In this document: piece after piece, positions 7,646 to 15,621 of the stretch
Layout of the letters: each line of letters begins with the position of its first letter
Numbering within the stretch: the first letter of the stretch is position 1
Assembly: GCA_004000625.1 (NCBI GenBank)
Contig: SAUS01000017.1
Span: 1-40,379 of the forward strand
From: Candidatus Cibiobacter qucibialis
Lineage (GTDB): Bacteria; Bacillota; Clostridia; Oscillospirales; Ruminococcaceae
Reading direction: 5' to 3'
Length of the DNA: 40,379 nucleotides
Program-made: the position numbers and the translations under genes
The notes under the pieces: model-generated
Told to the model about the DNA's origin: nothing
The model's database searches: none
What the model saw: only the letters and a program-made list of their open reading frames with translations

Positions 7646-9490
7646 TTACACCTCGTGGAAATCAGCGTCAACAGCACCGTCATCCTTCGGGGCGGAACCG
7701 GCATTGCCCGTGGGGCCCTGCTGGGCGTCAGCGCCCGGCTGCTGGCCCTGCTGCTGGGCAGCCTGCTGGTAAACCTTCTCGCTGATGGCGTAGAAAGCCT
7801 TCTGCAGGTCGTCCTGCTTTGCCTTGATGGCCTCAATATCGGTACCCTTCAGGGCTTCCTTCAGGGCGTTCAGCTTAGCTTCGCACTCGCTCTTCTCGGA
7901 CGGAGAGACCTTGTCGCCCAGCTCGCCCAAAGCCTTTTCGGTCTGGAACACCATCTGGTCGGCGTTGTTGCGGGCATCAACATCTTCGCGGCGCTTCTTA
8001 TCCTCAGCAGCATACTGCTCGGCATCCTTAACGGCCTTGTCGATATCATCCTTGCTCATGTTGGTGGAAGCAGTGATGGTAATGCTCTGCTCCTTGCCGG
8101 TGCCAAGGTCCTTAGCGCTTACATGCACAATGCCGTTGGCATCGATATCAAAGGTAACTTCGATCTGGGGCACGCCGCGCGGAGCCGGAGCGATGCCATC
8201 CAGGTGGAAGGTACCCAGGCTCTTGTTGTCGCGGGCAAACTCACGTTCGCCCTGCAGAACGTTGACTTCAACACTGGGCTGGTTGTCAGCAGCAGTGGAG
8301 AAGATCTGGCTCTTCTTGGTGGGGATGGTGGTGTTGCGCTCAATGATCTTGGTGCAAACGCCGCCCAGAGTCTCAATGCCCAGGCTCAACGGGGTAACAT
8401 CCAGCAACAGCAGACCCTTAACGTCGCCCTGCAGAACACCGCCCTGGATGGAAGCGCCGACAGCAACACATTCATCGGGGTTGATGCCCTTGAACGGCTC
8501 GCAGTTCAGTTCCTTCTTGACAGCGTCATAGACAGCGGGGATACGGGTGGAGCCACCGACCATCAGGACCTTAGCCAGGTCAGAAGCCTTCAGGCCTGCA
8601 TCAGCCAGAGCCTTGCGGACAGGGGCCATGGTGCGGTCAACCAGATCAGCGGTCAGTTCATTGAACTTTGCGCGGGTCAGGGTCATATCCAAGTGCTTGG
8701 GGCCGTTGGCGTCAGCGGTGATGAACGGCAGGTTGATGTTGGTGGAAGTGGCGCTGGACAGCTCGATCTTTGCCTTTTCAGCAGCTTCCTTCAAGCGCTG
8801 TGCAGCCATCTTATCCTTGCGCAGGTCGATGTTGTTTTCCTTCTGGAAATCCTCAGCCATCCAGTCGATGATGCGCTGGTCGAAGTCATCGCCACCCAGG
8901 TGGGTATCACCATTGGTAGCCAGAACTTCAGTAACGCCATCGCCCATCTCGATGATGGAAACATCGAACGTACCACCGCCCAGGTCGTAAACCATGATCT
9001 TCTGGTCGGATTCCTTATCAATGCCGTAAGCCAGAGAAGCTGCGGTCGGCTCGTTGATGATACGCTTTACGTTCAGACCAGCAATGGTACCGGCGTTCTT
9101 GGTTGCCTGACGCTGGCTGTCGTTGAAGTAAGCGGGAACGGTGATGACAGCCTCGGTAACGGGCTCGCCCAGGTAAGCTTCGGCATCAGCCTTCAGCTTT
9201 GCCAGGATCATAGCGCTGATCTCTTCGGGGGTGTAATCCTTGCCGCCGGCGTGAACCTTCTCGGCAGTGCCCATCTTACGCTTGATGGAGGAGATGGTGT
9301 TTTCGGGGTTGGTGATAGCCTGACGCTTTGCAACCTGGCCTACCAGACGCTCGCCGGTTTTGGTAAAGCCGACAACAGACGGGGTGGTACGGGCACCCTC
9401 AGCGTTAGGGATAACAACGGGCTCGCCGCCCTCCATAACAGCTACGCAGCTGTTGGTAGTACCAAGGTCAATACCAATAATCTTACTCAT
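7646..9490 (-). CDS. dnaK: Chaperone DnaK (Hsp70)
   Basis: A 614-aa Hsp70. The ATPase domain (1 to about 355) starts with IGIDLGTTNSCVAVMEGG, includes the phosphate-2 motif DLGGGTFDVSI and the adenosine motif MVGGSTRIPAV, and leads through the linker GLLLLDVTPLSLGIETLGG to the substrate-binding domain and helical lid. The tail is Gln/Gly-rich and ends acidic. Length and sequence are typical of Bacillota DnaK, including the deletion in the N-terminal lobe relative to proteobacteria. AAAGGAG lies upstream of the ATG. It sits 98 bases after grpE in the same direction and should be read from the CIRCE-controlled hrcA promoter. Confidence 0.99.
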   Translation of the reverse strand: MSKIIGIDLGTTNSCVAVMEGGEPVVIPNAEGARTTPSVVGFTKTGERLVGQVAKRQAITNPENTISSIKRKMGTAEKVHAGGKDYTPEEISAMILAKLKADAEAYLGEPVTEAVITVPAYFNDSQRQATKNAGTIAGLNVKRIINEPTAASLAYGIDKESDQKIMVYDLGGGTFDVSIIEMGDGVTEVLATNGDTHLGGDDFDQRIIDWMAEDFQKENNIDLRKDKMAAQRLKEAAEKAKIELSSATSTNINLPFITADANGPKHLDMTLTRAKFNELTADLVDRTMAPVRKALADAGLKASDLAKVLMVGGSTRIPAVYDAVKKELNCEPFKGINPDECVAVGASIQGGVLQGDVKGLLLLDVTPLSLGIETLGGVCTKIIERNTTIPTKKSQIFSTAADNQPSVEVNVLQGEREFARDNKSLGTFHLDGIAPAPRGVPQIEVTFDIDANGIVHVSAKDLGTGKEQSITITASTNMSKDDIDKAVKDAEQYAAEDKKRREDVDARNNADQMVFQTEKALGELGDKVSPSEKSECEAKLNALKEALKGTDIEAIKAKQDDLQKAFYAISEKVYQQAAQQQGQQPGADAQQGPTGNAGSAPKDDGAVDADFHEV

Positions 9491-9588
9491 AATATAAAAC
9501 TCCTTTCATATTCCTCTTTCAGGAAACATGGAAATGTGAATGTCTTAATTTATATCTGAACGGGCTTTTGCACCCGGTTCATGCTTTG

Positions 9589-10197
9589 TTATTCGGCCAC
9601 AACCACGGTTGCATGGCGGATGATCTTATCGCCGATCATGTAGCCTTTCTGGAACACGCGCACCACAGTGCCGCTTTCCTGGCCATCCTCTGCCGGAACC
9701 TGCTGAACAGCGTTCATAAAGTTGGGGTCAAAGGGCTTGCCCATGGATTCGATCTCGGTGATGTTCAGCGTTTTCAGAGCTTTTTCGGCTTTGTCCAGCG
9801 TCATCACAACGCCCTTTTTATAGTTTTCGTCGGTGCATTCGGCATTGGCTGCCATATCCAGCGTATCCAGAATTGCCAGGATCTGGTTGACCGCGTGGGA
9901 AACACCATCGTTGAACTTCTGGTCAGCTTCGCGGGCGGAACGCTTGCGGTAATTGTCATACTCTGCAGCGGTGCGCAGCATCTGGTCTTTCAGCTTTGCG
10001 TTGGCCTGCTCGGCGGCTTCCAGCTTTGCCTTTACGGCTTCCAGCTCTTTGGATTTTTTGCCGAACCAGTCTTTCTTTTCGGTCTTTTCTGCAGCGGGTT
10101 CAGCTTCCTGCTTATCGGATTCTGCTGCGGGCGCTTTTGTTTCAGCAGCGGCCTGTTCCTGTTCAGTTTCAGGCTGCTTCTTTGTTTCTTCGCTCAT
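9589..10197 (-). CDS. grpE: Nucleotide exchange factor GrpE
   Basis: A 202-aa GrpE, which releases ADP from DnaK. The first 60 residues are low-complexity Glu/Ala/Lys-rich. A long coiled coil (about 60-115) precedes the family core with LRTAAEYDNYRKRSARE, and the C-terminal beta domain has GKPFDPNFMNAV and KGYMIGDKIIRHATVVV. Its ATG overlaps the hrcA stop by 4 bases (ATGA). The ribosome binding site AAGGAGGAG lies within the last hrcA codons (Lys-Lys-Glu-Glu), a clear case of translational coupling. Confidence 0.97.
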   Translation of the reverse strand: MSEETKKQPETEQEQAAAETKAPAAESDKQEAEPAAEKTEKKDWFGKKSKELEAVKAKLEAAEQANAKLKDQMLRTAAEYDNYRKRSAREADQKFNDGVSHAVNQILAILDTLDMAANAECTDENYKKGVVMTLDKAEKALKTLNITEIESMGKPFDPNFMNAVQQVPAEDGQESGTVVRVFQKGYMIGDKIIRHATVVVAE

Positions 10198-11216
10198 GTC
10201 TGCTCCTCCTTTTTACCGGACATTGACTGCCCTAACTTAATTGCAAAATAATTCAAAACGGGGATCAAGTGTTCGTACTCCATGCGGTTGGAGCCGATCA
10301 CCGCCACCGTGCCGTACAGCCCGCCGCCCGCAAGGTAACGCTTGCTGACGATGCAGAGGTTCGGCATGGCGGGCTCGATATCCTCGCCCAACGTGGCGGT
10401 CACTTTGCCGCTGCCCGGTTCGATCAGGGCGCGGGCCGCTTCGTTGTCAGAAAAAACTTCCAGCAGCGCGCCAAGGTTTGTGCGCACATCCGGCATCTTG
10501 GCCAGGTACTGCACGCCCTCCAGGTAAAACTGCGGGCGGGTGCGAACCAGCGCTTCGGCGGCGAACACCACCGGCGCCAGCCTGCGCCCGGCGGAAAGCA
10601 CCAGGCTTGCCGTCAGCGACGGGGTCAGATCCTCCGGTGCCACAAAGGTCAGGCTGCTGTTCAGCAGGCGGGCCATCTCATCGGCATCCTCCCGCGTCAA
10701 GCCGGTGTGGATACGCGCCACACGGGTGCGCACACCGCCGGAGCTGGTAACCGCCAAAACTGCGGCGGAATACCGCCCGACCTGCACGACCTCAAAATGG
10801 GCGATGCACAGATCCTCGGCCTGCGGGGTGGTAGCCACTGCGGCACAGCCGGTATAATCGGCCAGTGCGCGGGCGGCGCTCTGCGCCAGCTTTTCGGGCT
10901 CAACGTCCATATCGGCAAACAGCCGGTCAATGTTTTCGCGGTCCGCTGCGCTCAGTGCTATGGCGGCGGGGGCTTCCAGCAGGTGGTCTAGGTAGTACCG
11001 GTACCCCTTGGGGCTGGGCACGCGGCCTGCGCTGGTGTGCGGCTGCTCCAGCAGGCCAAGCTTTGTCAGCGCGGCCATCTCGTTGCGGAGCGTTGCGCTG
11101 GAAAGTGCCATGTCAAAGTGGCTGGCCAGCAAACCGGAGCCGACCGGCTCGCCGCCGGTAGAATAAATGGCAACAATCGCTTCCAGAATGCGCTGCTTGC
11201 GTGCATCCATCGTCAT
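10194..11216 (-). CDS. hrcA: Heat-inducible transcription repressor HrcA
   Basis: A 340-aa HrcA repressor that binds CIRCE and depends on GroE for activity. The N-terminal winged helix (about 1-75) includes STGGEPVGSGLLA and LSSATLRNEMAALTKLGLLE, then the classic HTSAGRVPSPKGYRYYLD. A GAF-like domain fills the C-terminal two thirds, ending with GGGLYGTVAVIGSNRMEYE. The first gene of the heat-shock operon, it begins 34 bases beyond the CIRCE operator, so it is autoregulated. AAGGAG precedes the ATG at 11216; a second ATG two codons in is less well spaced. Confidence 0.97.
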   Translation of the reverse strand: MTMDARKQRILEAIVAIYSTGGEPVGSGLLASHFDMALSSATLRNEMAALTKLGLLEQPHTSAGRVPSPKGYRYYLDHLLEAPAAIALSAADRENIDRLFADMDVEPEKLAQSAARALADYTGCAAVATTPQAEDLCIAHFEVVQVGRYSAAVLAVTSSGGVRTRVARIHTGLTREDADEMARLLNSSLTFVAPEDLTPSLTASLVLSAGRRLAPVVFAAEALVRTRPQFYLEGVQYLAKMPDVRTNLGALLEVFSDNEAARALIEPGSGKVTATLGEDIEPAMPNLCIVSKRYLAGGGLYGTVAVIGSNRMEYEHLIPVLNYFAIKLGQSMSGKKEEQT

Positions 11217-11249
11217 GCTGCCCTCATCTCCTTGTTTGCTTTTTCTTGT

Positions 11250-11276
11250 TTAGCACTCTCTCTTCCTGAGTGCTAA
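11250..11276. promoter_or_regulatory. CIRCE operator (HrcA binding site)
   Basis: TTAGCACTC (11250-11258), 9 bases, then GAGTGCTAA (11268-11276): a perfect match to the CIRCE consensus. It lies just downstream of the -10 box of the hrcA promoter, where bound HrcA would block initiation. Confidence 0.98.
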
Positions 11277-11280
11277 ATTT

Positions 11281-11308
11281 ATTATATCCCAACTCTTTGT
11301 TCTGTCAA
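11281..11308 (-). promoter_or_regulatory. Consensus promoter of hrcA-grpE-dnaK-dnaJ
   Basis: On the minus strand, TTGACA (11303-11308), a 16-base spacer and TATAAT (11281-11286): perfect hexamers, immediately followed by CIRCE. Confidence 0.9.
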
Positions 11309-11351
11309 GCCCTTTTCATAAAAAGTTTCAAACTTTAACAGATTTGACACA

Positions 11352-11397
11352 AACGCCGCGGCAAAGGGTGGTTTTTGCCCTCCGCCGCGGCGTTTTT
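11352..11397 (+). terminator. GC-rich hairpin between spoVT and hrcA
   Basis: AACGCCGCGGC (11352-11362) pairs with GCCGCGGCGTT (11384-11394), followed by a short T run on the plus strand. It lies beyond the 3' end of spoVT (minus), where the T run is absent, so it may act as a weak terminator for spoVT or stop antisense transcription. Confidence 0.5.
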
Positions 11398-11455
11398 CTG
11401 CTATTTTATCTTGTTTTGCTGCCCGCCAGACAGCAGGGTGATGCCGGCCAACGGT

Positions 11456-11998
11456 TCATTCTTCCATCCACTTTGCTAAAAATGCCGCGGCAATGTTTAC
11501 TGCGCGGGCGGTCTCGGTATCAGGGGCTGCATCCTGCGGGCGGCCGGTCAGCAACACACCGCCTTCCACATCCCCCTGCACCACAATGGGGCAGACGCAC
11601 AGCAGCACCGTTTCCCCTTTGTCAAAGGCCGTAATGCGGCGGGCAGCGGTTTCCGGCGCGGTGTAAGGGCCGCGCATGGCCAGCAGCCGGGCGGCGGCAT
11701 CGCTGATCTGCCGCCCCAGCAGCTGCCCTTTGCCCGTGCCGGTGGCGGCCACAATGCTTTCCCTGTCACACATCAGCACAGGGCGGCCCAGGTTTTTGGC
11801 CAGCACCTCGGCATACACCCCGGCCAGTTCGCCCAGCTCCACCAGCGGGGAATATTTTTTGAACACCACCTGCCCATCAGCAGCGGTAAAAATTTCCAGT
11901 GCATCGCCCTTGCGGATGCGCTGAGTTCGCCTGATCTCTTTGGGAATGACCACCCGCCCCAGCTCATCAATCCTGCGCACGATTCCTGTTGCTTTCAT
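11456..11998 (-). CDS. spoVT: SpoVT/AbrB-family transcriptional regulator
   Basis: A 180-aa regulator. The AbrB-type swapped-hairpin DNA-binding domain (1-50) starts with MKATGIVRRIDELGRVVIPK, the form typical of SpoVT. A GAF-like domain (about 55-178) follows, as in Bacillus SpoVT, a forespore regulator acting on late sporulation genes. Sequence and length match that family closely. Whether this organism sporulates cannot be read from the window; relatives of this group include apparently non-sporulating genera that keep spo genes. The inner ATG at 11998 was chosen because AGGAGGG lies upstream at good spacing; the longer frame starts at 12022 without one. Monocistronic as far as can be seen. 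Confidence 0.88.
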   Translation of the reverse strand: MKATGIVRRIDELGRVVIPKEIRRTQRIRKGDALEIFTAADGQVVFKKYSPLVELGELAGVYAEVLAKNLGRPVLMCDRESIVAATGTGKGQLLGRQISDAAARLLAMRGPYTAPETAARRITAFDKGETVLLCVCPIVVQGDVEGGVLLTGRPQDAAPDTETARAVNIAAAFLAKWMEE

Positions 11999-12084
11999 TG
12001 GGGTACCCTCCTGCCCTTCCATATTCTGTACAATATACCTATTATATGGAAAGTGCGGCGGTTTATGTATGGTTCGTGCCTGTT

Positions 12085-12205
12085 TTTTGTCAGTGCTTTA
12101 TCCAGCCCTGCCAGCAGGGCATCACGCTGAACGGCTTGGCAATGTGGGCGTTCATGCCTGCTTCAAACACCTTTTTGCGGTTCCCCTCAAAGCCATCTCC
12201 ATTTT
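12085..12205 (-). pseudogene. Decayed response-regulator receiver domain (C-terminal relic)
   Basis: On the minus strand a short frame reads FEGNRKKVFEAGMNAHIAKP (about 12127-12192), an unmistakable match to the end of receiver domains of hybrid kinases, with the conserved Lys-Pro. The natural continuation ALLAGLDKALTK is found directly after it but in another frame (about 12085-12120), as if one base were lost at the codon after SV. Upstream the frame is closed by a stop. No N-terminal receiver or kinase part is visible. This is the remnant of a deleted signalling gene. Confidence 0.7.
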
Positions 12206-12290
12206 GGAGATATTATAACGGAGCGCCGCGTAAATTTCAGGATATTGATTTTCTGCCCGCCAAATAGCCGCCCGCACATTGTCTGCAGCC

Positions 12291-12320
12291 TTGCCGCCTG
12301 TACTATCCGGGTGGTATACT
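12291..12320 (+). promoter_or_regulatory. Probable promoter of the Nudix gene
   Basis: TTGCCG (12291-12296), an 18-base spacer and TATACT (12315-12320) with an extended TGG just before the -10, 50 bases upstream of the chosen start. Confidence 0.45.
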
Positions 12321-12369
12321 GATACCAATATATTTTGTGTGCCCCGCACACAGGGAACGAGGCTCCGCT

Positions 12370-12852
12370 ATGGCTGAACTGCTGCAAACCACTCTGTGCT
12401 ACCTGGAACAAAACGGCTGCTATCTGATGCTGCACCGCATTAAAAAGAAGAACGACGTCAACCACGATAAATGGATCGGTGTGGGCGGCAAGCTTGACCC
12501 CGGCGAAACTGCCGAAGCCTGTGCCCTGCGCGAAGTGTGGGAGGAAACCGGCTTGACGATGCAATCCCCCGCCTACCGCGGCATTGTGGATTTTACTTGC
12601 GAGCCATGGCCCGCCGAGCGGATGCACCTGTACACCTGCACCGATTTTACCGGCACGCTGACCGACTGTAACGAGGGCACACTGGAATGGGTGCCCAAAC
12701 CCGAAGTAGAGAACCTGCCGATCTGGCAGGGGGATAAAATTTTCCTTCGGCTGTTGGCGGAGGGCGCACCGTTTTTCCATCTGGAGCTAACCTATCACGG
12801 CGATACCCTGGTGCAGGCGGTGCTGGAAGGCGAGACACTGCCCTGCGGTTGA
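12370..12852 (+). CDS. Nudix hydrolase (MutT/8-oxo-dGTP diphosphatase-like)
   Basis: A 160-aa Nudix protein. The Nudix box is complete (Gx5Ex7REVxEExGL), running from Gly40 to Leu62, with the metal-binding Glu residues in REVWEETG. The neighbouring features (N-terminal TTLCYLEQNGCYLMLHR, KWIGVGGKLDPGE) resemble the 8-oxo-dGTP diphosphatase subgroup that cleans oxidised nucleotides, though the true substrate cannot be read from sequence. The start at 12370 was chosen over the longer frame at 12337 because family members begin close to this position and GAGG sits upstream. It is a lone plus-strand gene sharing a bidirectional terminator with the converging Cof-type phosphatase gene. Confidence 0.88.
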   Translation: MAELLQTTLCYLEQNGCYLMLHRIKKKNDVNHDKWIGVGGKLDPGETAEACALREVWEETGLTMQSPAYRGIVDFTCEPWPAERMHLYTCTDFTGTLTDCNEGTLEWVPKPEVENLPIWQGDKIFLRLLAEGAPFFHLELTYHGDTLVQAVLEGETLPCG

Positions 12853-12873
12853 ACAGCCATTAAATAAAATAAA

Positions 12874-12915
12874 AGCATGTGCAGTTTTTCGGGCTTTCCC
12901 AAAAACGCACATGCT
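12874..12915. terminator. Bidirectional terminator between Nudix and Cof-type genes
   Basis: AGCATGTGC (12874-12882) and GCACATGCT (12907-12915) form a 9-bp stem extended inside by a TTTTT/AAAAA pairing. T-rich tracts flank it on both strands, suiting the two converging genes. Confidence 0.85.
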
Positions 12916-12929
12916 CTTGTTTTTATTGG

Positions 12930-13715
12930 TTATTTCAGCAGCCCGAAATGTTCCAGCGCATTCCAGATGCCGTCCTTATCCACATCGGTGGTAATGTAAT
13001 CCGCCGCGGCACGGGCGTCTGGCCAGGCGTTGCCCATGGCAACCCCGATCCCGGCAAAAGCAAGCATCTCGGTATCGTTGCCGCCATCGCCAAAGGCGAT
13101 GCTGTTTTCCCGCGTAAGACCCAGATGATTGAGCGTTTCCTGCAAGCCGTTCACCTTGCCGCCGGTTGCGGGCAGGATATCGACAAATTCTTCGCTCCAG
13201 CGCACAGCGCGGCAGCCGGGCACGTGGGCCATGAACTCCGGTTCCTGCTCGCTGCTCAAAAATGCGCTGAGCTGATACGTCGGGTAGGTAAAGCAGCGCT
13301 GGGCCGGATCGATGGTTTCCTGCGGGATCTCTTTCAAAAAGTTTTCACACAGGGCATTGGTGCGGTTCATGTAAGCGGTATCTGCTTCCACAAAGGAAAC
13401 CGCAATATCTGTTTTTTCCAGCCAGGGCAGCAGCTCGCGCAGTCCCTCCTGCGGCAGCGGGTGAGCGTAAAAGCAGCCGTCCTTATCCCGGCAATATTGG
13501 CCGTTCATCATCACCATGCCGTCAAATTCAAACGGCAGATCCTTTTTCAGGTAATGCAGGTGGTACGGCGGGCGGCCGGTTGCCAGGTAAAGCTGCACCC
13601 CTTTGGCGCGCAGAATGTTGAGCGCCGCCACGGTGGATTCCGGCAGGTGGTGATCCGGCGGCAGCAGAGTGCCGTCAATATCAAAAAAAGCAATGCGAAT
13701 ATCTCTGTTTTCCAT
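12930..13715 (-). CDS. HAD-superfamily phosphatase, Cof subfamily (type IIB)
   Basis: A 261-aa HAD hydrolase. Motif I FFDIDGTLL supplies the nucleophile Asp12 and acid Asp14, motif II is LATGRP, and motif IV GDGGNDTEMLAFAGIGVAMG near the C-terminus is typical of Cof/YidA-type sugar-phosphate phosphatases. The cap domain (about 85-180) is of the C2B type. The exact substrate is unknown. The gene starts 4 bases after the gpsA stop, so both are in one operon, but the pairing does not by itself define a substrate. AGGAATA precedes the ATG. Confidence 0.9.
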   Translation of the reverse strand: MENRDIRIAFFDIDGTLLPPDHHLPESTVAALNILRAKGVQLYLATGRPPYHLHYLKKDLPFEFDGMVMMNGQYCRDKDGCFYAHPLPQEGLRELLPWLEKTDIAVSFVEADTAYMNRTNALCENFLKEIPQETIDPAQRCFTYPTYQLSAFLSSEQEPEFMAHVPGCRAVRWSEEFVDILPATGGKVNGLQETLNHLGLTRENSIAFGDGGNDTEMLAFAGIGVAMGNAWPDARAAADYITTDVDKDGIWNALEHFGLLK

Positions 13716-13719
13716 GCTA

Positions 13720-14730
13720 TTATTCCTGTTTCAGCTGTCGGCCCATCATTGTAGCCAGCGCATCGCGGGCGGCCAACCGACCGGACAGAATATCATCCAC
13801 CGCATTCACGATAGGCATTTCTACCTTATACTTTTTCGCCAGCTTGCAGGCTGCGGGCAGGGCATTGATGCCCTCCACCACCTGACCGACCTCTTTTTTG
13901 GCGGTTTCCACATCCTTTCCACGGCCAATCAGCATGCCGGCATGCAGGTTTCGGCTGTGCATACTGGTGCAGGTCACGATCAGATCGCCCATACCGGAAA
14001 GCCCGGCAAAAGTTTCGGCCTTGCAGCCCATGGCCACACCCAGGCGGGCCAGCTCGGCGTTGCCGCGGGTGATAAGGGCAGCCTTGGCGTTATCGCCGTA
14101 ATCCAGGCCCATCGCAATGCCAACAGCCAGCGCGATCACATTTTTGACAGCGCCGCCCAGCTCCACGCCGCGGCGGTCGGTGTTGGTATACACGCGGAAG
14201 GTGGGGGTGGTAAAGATCTGCTGCACCTTGCGTGCGGCGGCTTCATCCGGGCTGCCCGCCACGATCAGGGTGGGCATATCGCGGGCCACTTCCTCCGCAT
14301 GGGTGGGGCCGGAAAGCGCCACCACATTGCAGTGGGTGTGTTTGCCATCCGCGGCCAGCTCCTGCTCAATGATTTCGGACATCGTCATCAGCGTTTTTTC
14401 CTCCACGCCTTTGGCCACATCCACGATCAGCTGCCCATCCGGGATATGCGGTGCCGCCTTGCGGGCGGTGGAACGCACAAAAACCGAGGGCACCGCAAAC
14501 AGCAGCACATCACGGTCGCCGCAGATTTCTTCAATATCCGCGGTATAGTGCATATCGGCAGGCAGGCACATGCCGGGCAGGTTGGGGTGGGCATGGGTCA
14601 CGCTCATGGCTTTCAGTTCATCGGGCAGGGCGCTCCACATGGTAACGTCACAGCCGTTTCCTGCCAGCATGCGTGCCAGCGCGGTTCCCCAGGTTCCGGC
14701 ACCCAGAACACCGATTTTGGTTTTGGTCAT
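13720..14730 (-). CDS. gpsA: NAD(P)H-dependent glycerol-3-phosphate dehydrogenase
   Basis: A 336-aa GpsA, which reduces dihydroxyacetone phosphate to sn-glycerol 3-phosphate for phospholipid synthesis. The N-terminal dinucleotide-binding motif is VLGAGTWGTALA, the central signature VVALSGPTHAEEVA is present, and the catalytic lysine lies in GGAVKNVIALAVGIAMGL. C-terminal GLSGMGDLIVTCTS is also typical. The inner ATG at 14730 has GGAG upstream and matches family N-termini; the longer frame from 14760 would run into the MITE-like repeat. That repeat ends only 25 bases upstream, so the promoter must be very close or lie within or beyond the repeat. Confidence 0.97.
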   Translation of the reverse strand: MTKTKIGVLGAGTWGTALARMLAGNGCDVTMWSALPDELKAMSVTHAHPNLPGMCLPADMHYTADIEEICGDRDVLLFAVPSVFVRSTARKAAPHIPDGQLIVDVAKGVEEKTLMTMSEIIEQELAADGKHTHCNVVALSGPTHAEEVARDMPTLIVAGSPDEAAARKVQQIFTTPTFRVYTNTDRRGVELGGAVKNVIALAVGIAMGLDYGDNAKAALITRGNAELARLGVAMGCKAETFAGLSGMGDLIVTCTSMHSRNLHAGMLIGRGKDVETAKKEVGQVVEGINALPAACKLAKKYKVEMPIVNAVDDILSGRLAARDALATMMGRQLKQE

Positions 14731-14755
14731 CGTATTTGTTCTCCAATCGTTTATG

Positions 14756-14927
14756 GGCAATACCGCATAATTCTAAGTGCCGATACGGCGAGCGAGGTGC
14801 GGCAGATGCCAAGCCAAAAGCGCAGATAATACTGGATGTCTTATCGAGCATTTTGGCAACGCAGATGCCGTGCCGCAGCTGCCGGAGCGGTGCTTAAGCC
14901 GCAAGGCGGGAATTGTGCGGTGTTGCC
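14756..14927 (+). repeat. MITE-like repeat, copy B (172 bp, short form)
   Basis: Terminal inverted repeats GGCAATACCGCATAATTC (14756-14773) and GAATTGTGCGGTGTTGCC (14910-14927). Both flanks read TATG (14752-14755 and 14928-14931), a possible 4-bp target duplication. It lacks about 112 bp of the middle present in copy C. It separates gpsA from the metallophosphoesterase gene. Confidence 0.9.
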
Positions 14928-14958
14928 TATGGTATCAGGTACGCCTTCAAGCTGCACC

Positions 14959-15621
14959 TTAAAAGTGCCCCGTGCGGTTAAACTGTTTCCACCTCTCAAT
15001 CAAAGAGTGGCGGCGCGGATCCGGCTTATCCGGCAGGTCCAGCACAAAGCGCTCATAGCAGTTCACAATGCGTGTCTGGCCGTACTGGTGCTCCCGCGGG
15101 ATGTTGGCTCCATAGGTCAGGTGGATATGCCCGTGCAGCATCAAAGCCGGGTGATAGGTATCCAAAATTTCATTGAACACCGTAAACCCGCGGTGCGGCA
15201 GGTCGCTGAAATCCCCATAGCCGTGCAGCGGCGCATGGGTAACAAGGATATCCACCCCGCCCGCGTGCTGGATCTTGCTGCGCAGGTGGCTGATGCGGCG
15301 TTTCATTTCCGCTTCGGTAAACTGCCAGGCACCGGCGCGGTAACGGCAGCTGCCGCCAAGGCCCACAATGCGGTAGCCCTTGTACCAGTACAGGTCATCG
15401 TCAATGCAGATTGCACCGCGGGGCGGTTCTCTATCATAGCTGGCATCATGGTTGCCGTGTACATAAAGCACCGGAACCGGCGCTGCATCGGACAAAAAGT
15501 TCATATAATGCCGGCTCAGGTCCCCGCAGCCGATGATCAGGTCGATATCGCGCAGCTTGCTGGGCTCATAGTATTCCCACAGGTACTTGCTCTCTTCGTC
15601 TGCCACTGCCAGAATTTTCAT
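14959..15621 (-). CDS. Calcineurin-like metallophosphoesterase
   Basis: A 220-aa phosphoesterase of the calcineurin superfamily. Motifs in order: ADEE at residues 7-10 (where most members have DxH), GCGDL (31-35), GNHD (56-59), THAPLHG (about 130) and HGHIH (about 159). The first metal-ligand His is thus replaced by Glu10. I recall the same ADEESKYLW start in other Clostridia, so it is likely a subfamily trait. The substrate is unknown. The ATG overlaps the stop of the upstream ParB-like/PnrA-like gene by 4 bases, so the two are translated together and may work on one pathway. Confidence 0.85.
   Translation of the reverse strand: MKILAVADEESKYLWEYYEPSKLRDIDLIIGCGDLSRHYMNFLSDAAPVPVLYVHGNHDASYDREPPRGAICIDDDLYWYKGYRIVGLGGSCRYRAGAWQFTEAEMKRRISHLRSKIQHAGGVDILVTHAPLHGYGDFSDLPHRGFTVFNEILDTYHPALMLHGHIHLTYGANIPREHQYGQTRIVNCYERFVLDLPDKPDPRRHSLIERWKQFNRTGHF

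Noticed and set aside
7574..9559. Long plus-strand reading frame (661 codons) opposite dnaK
   Set aside because: An antisense shadow of dnaK caused by high GC and codon bias; no ribosome binding site or family match, and dnaK is unmistakable.
12023..12060. Sporulation-type (SigF/SigG) promoter upstream of spoVT
   Set aside because: TATAAT- and TATATT-like sequences are present, but no -35 match to either SigA or SigG patterns could be found at correct spacing.
12187..12780. Minus-strand frame of 197 codons overlapping the Nudix gene
   Set aside because: A shadow of the Nudix gene, whose Nudix box is intact on the plus strand.
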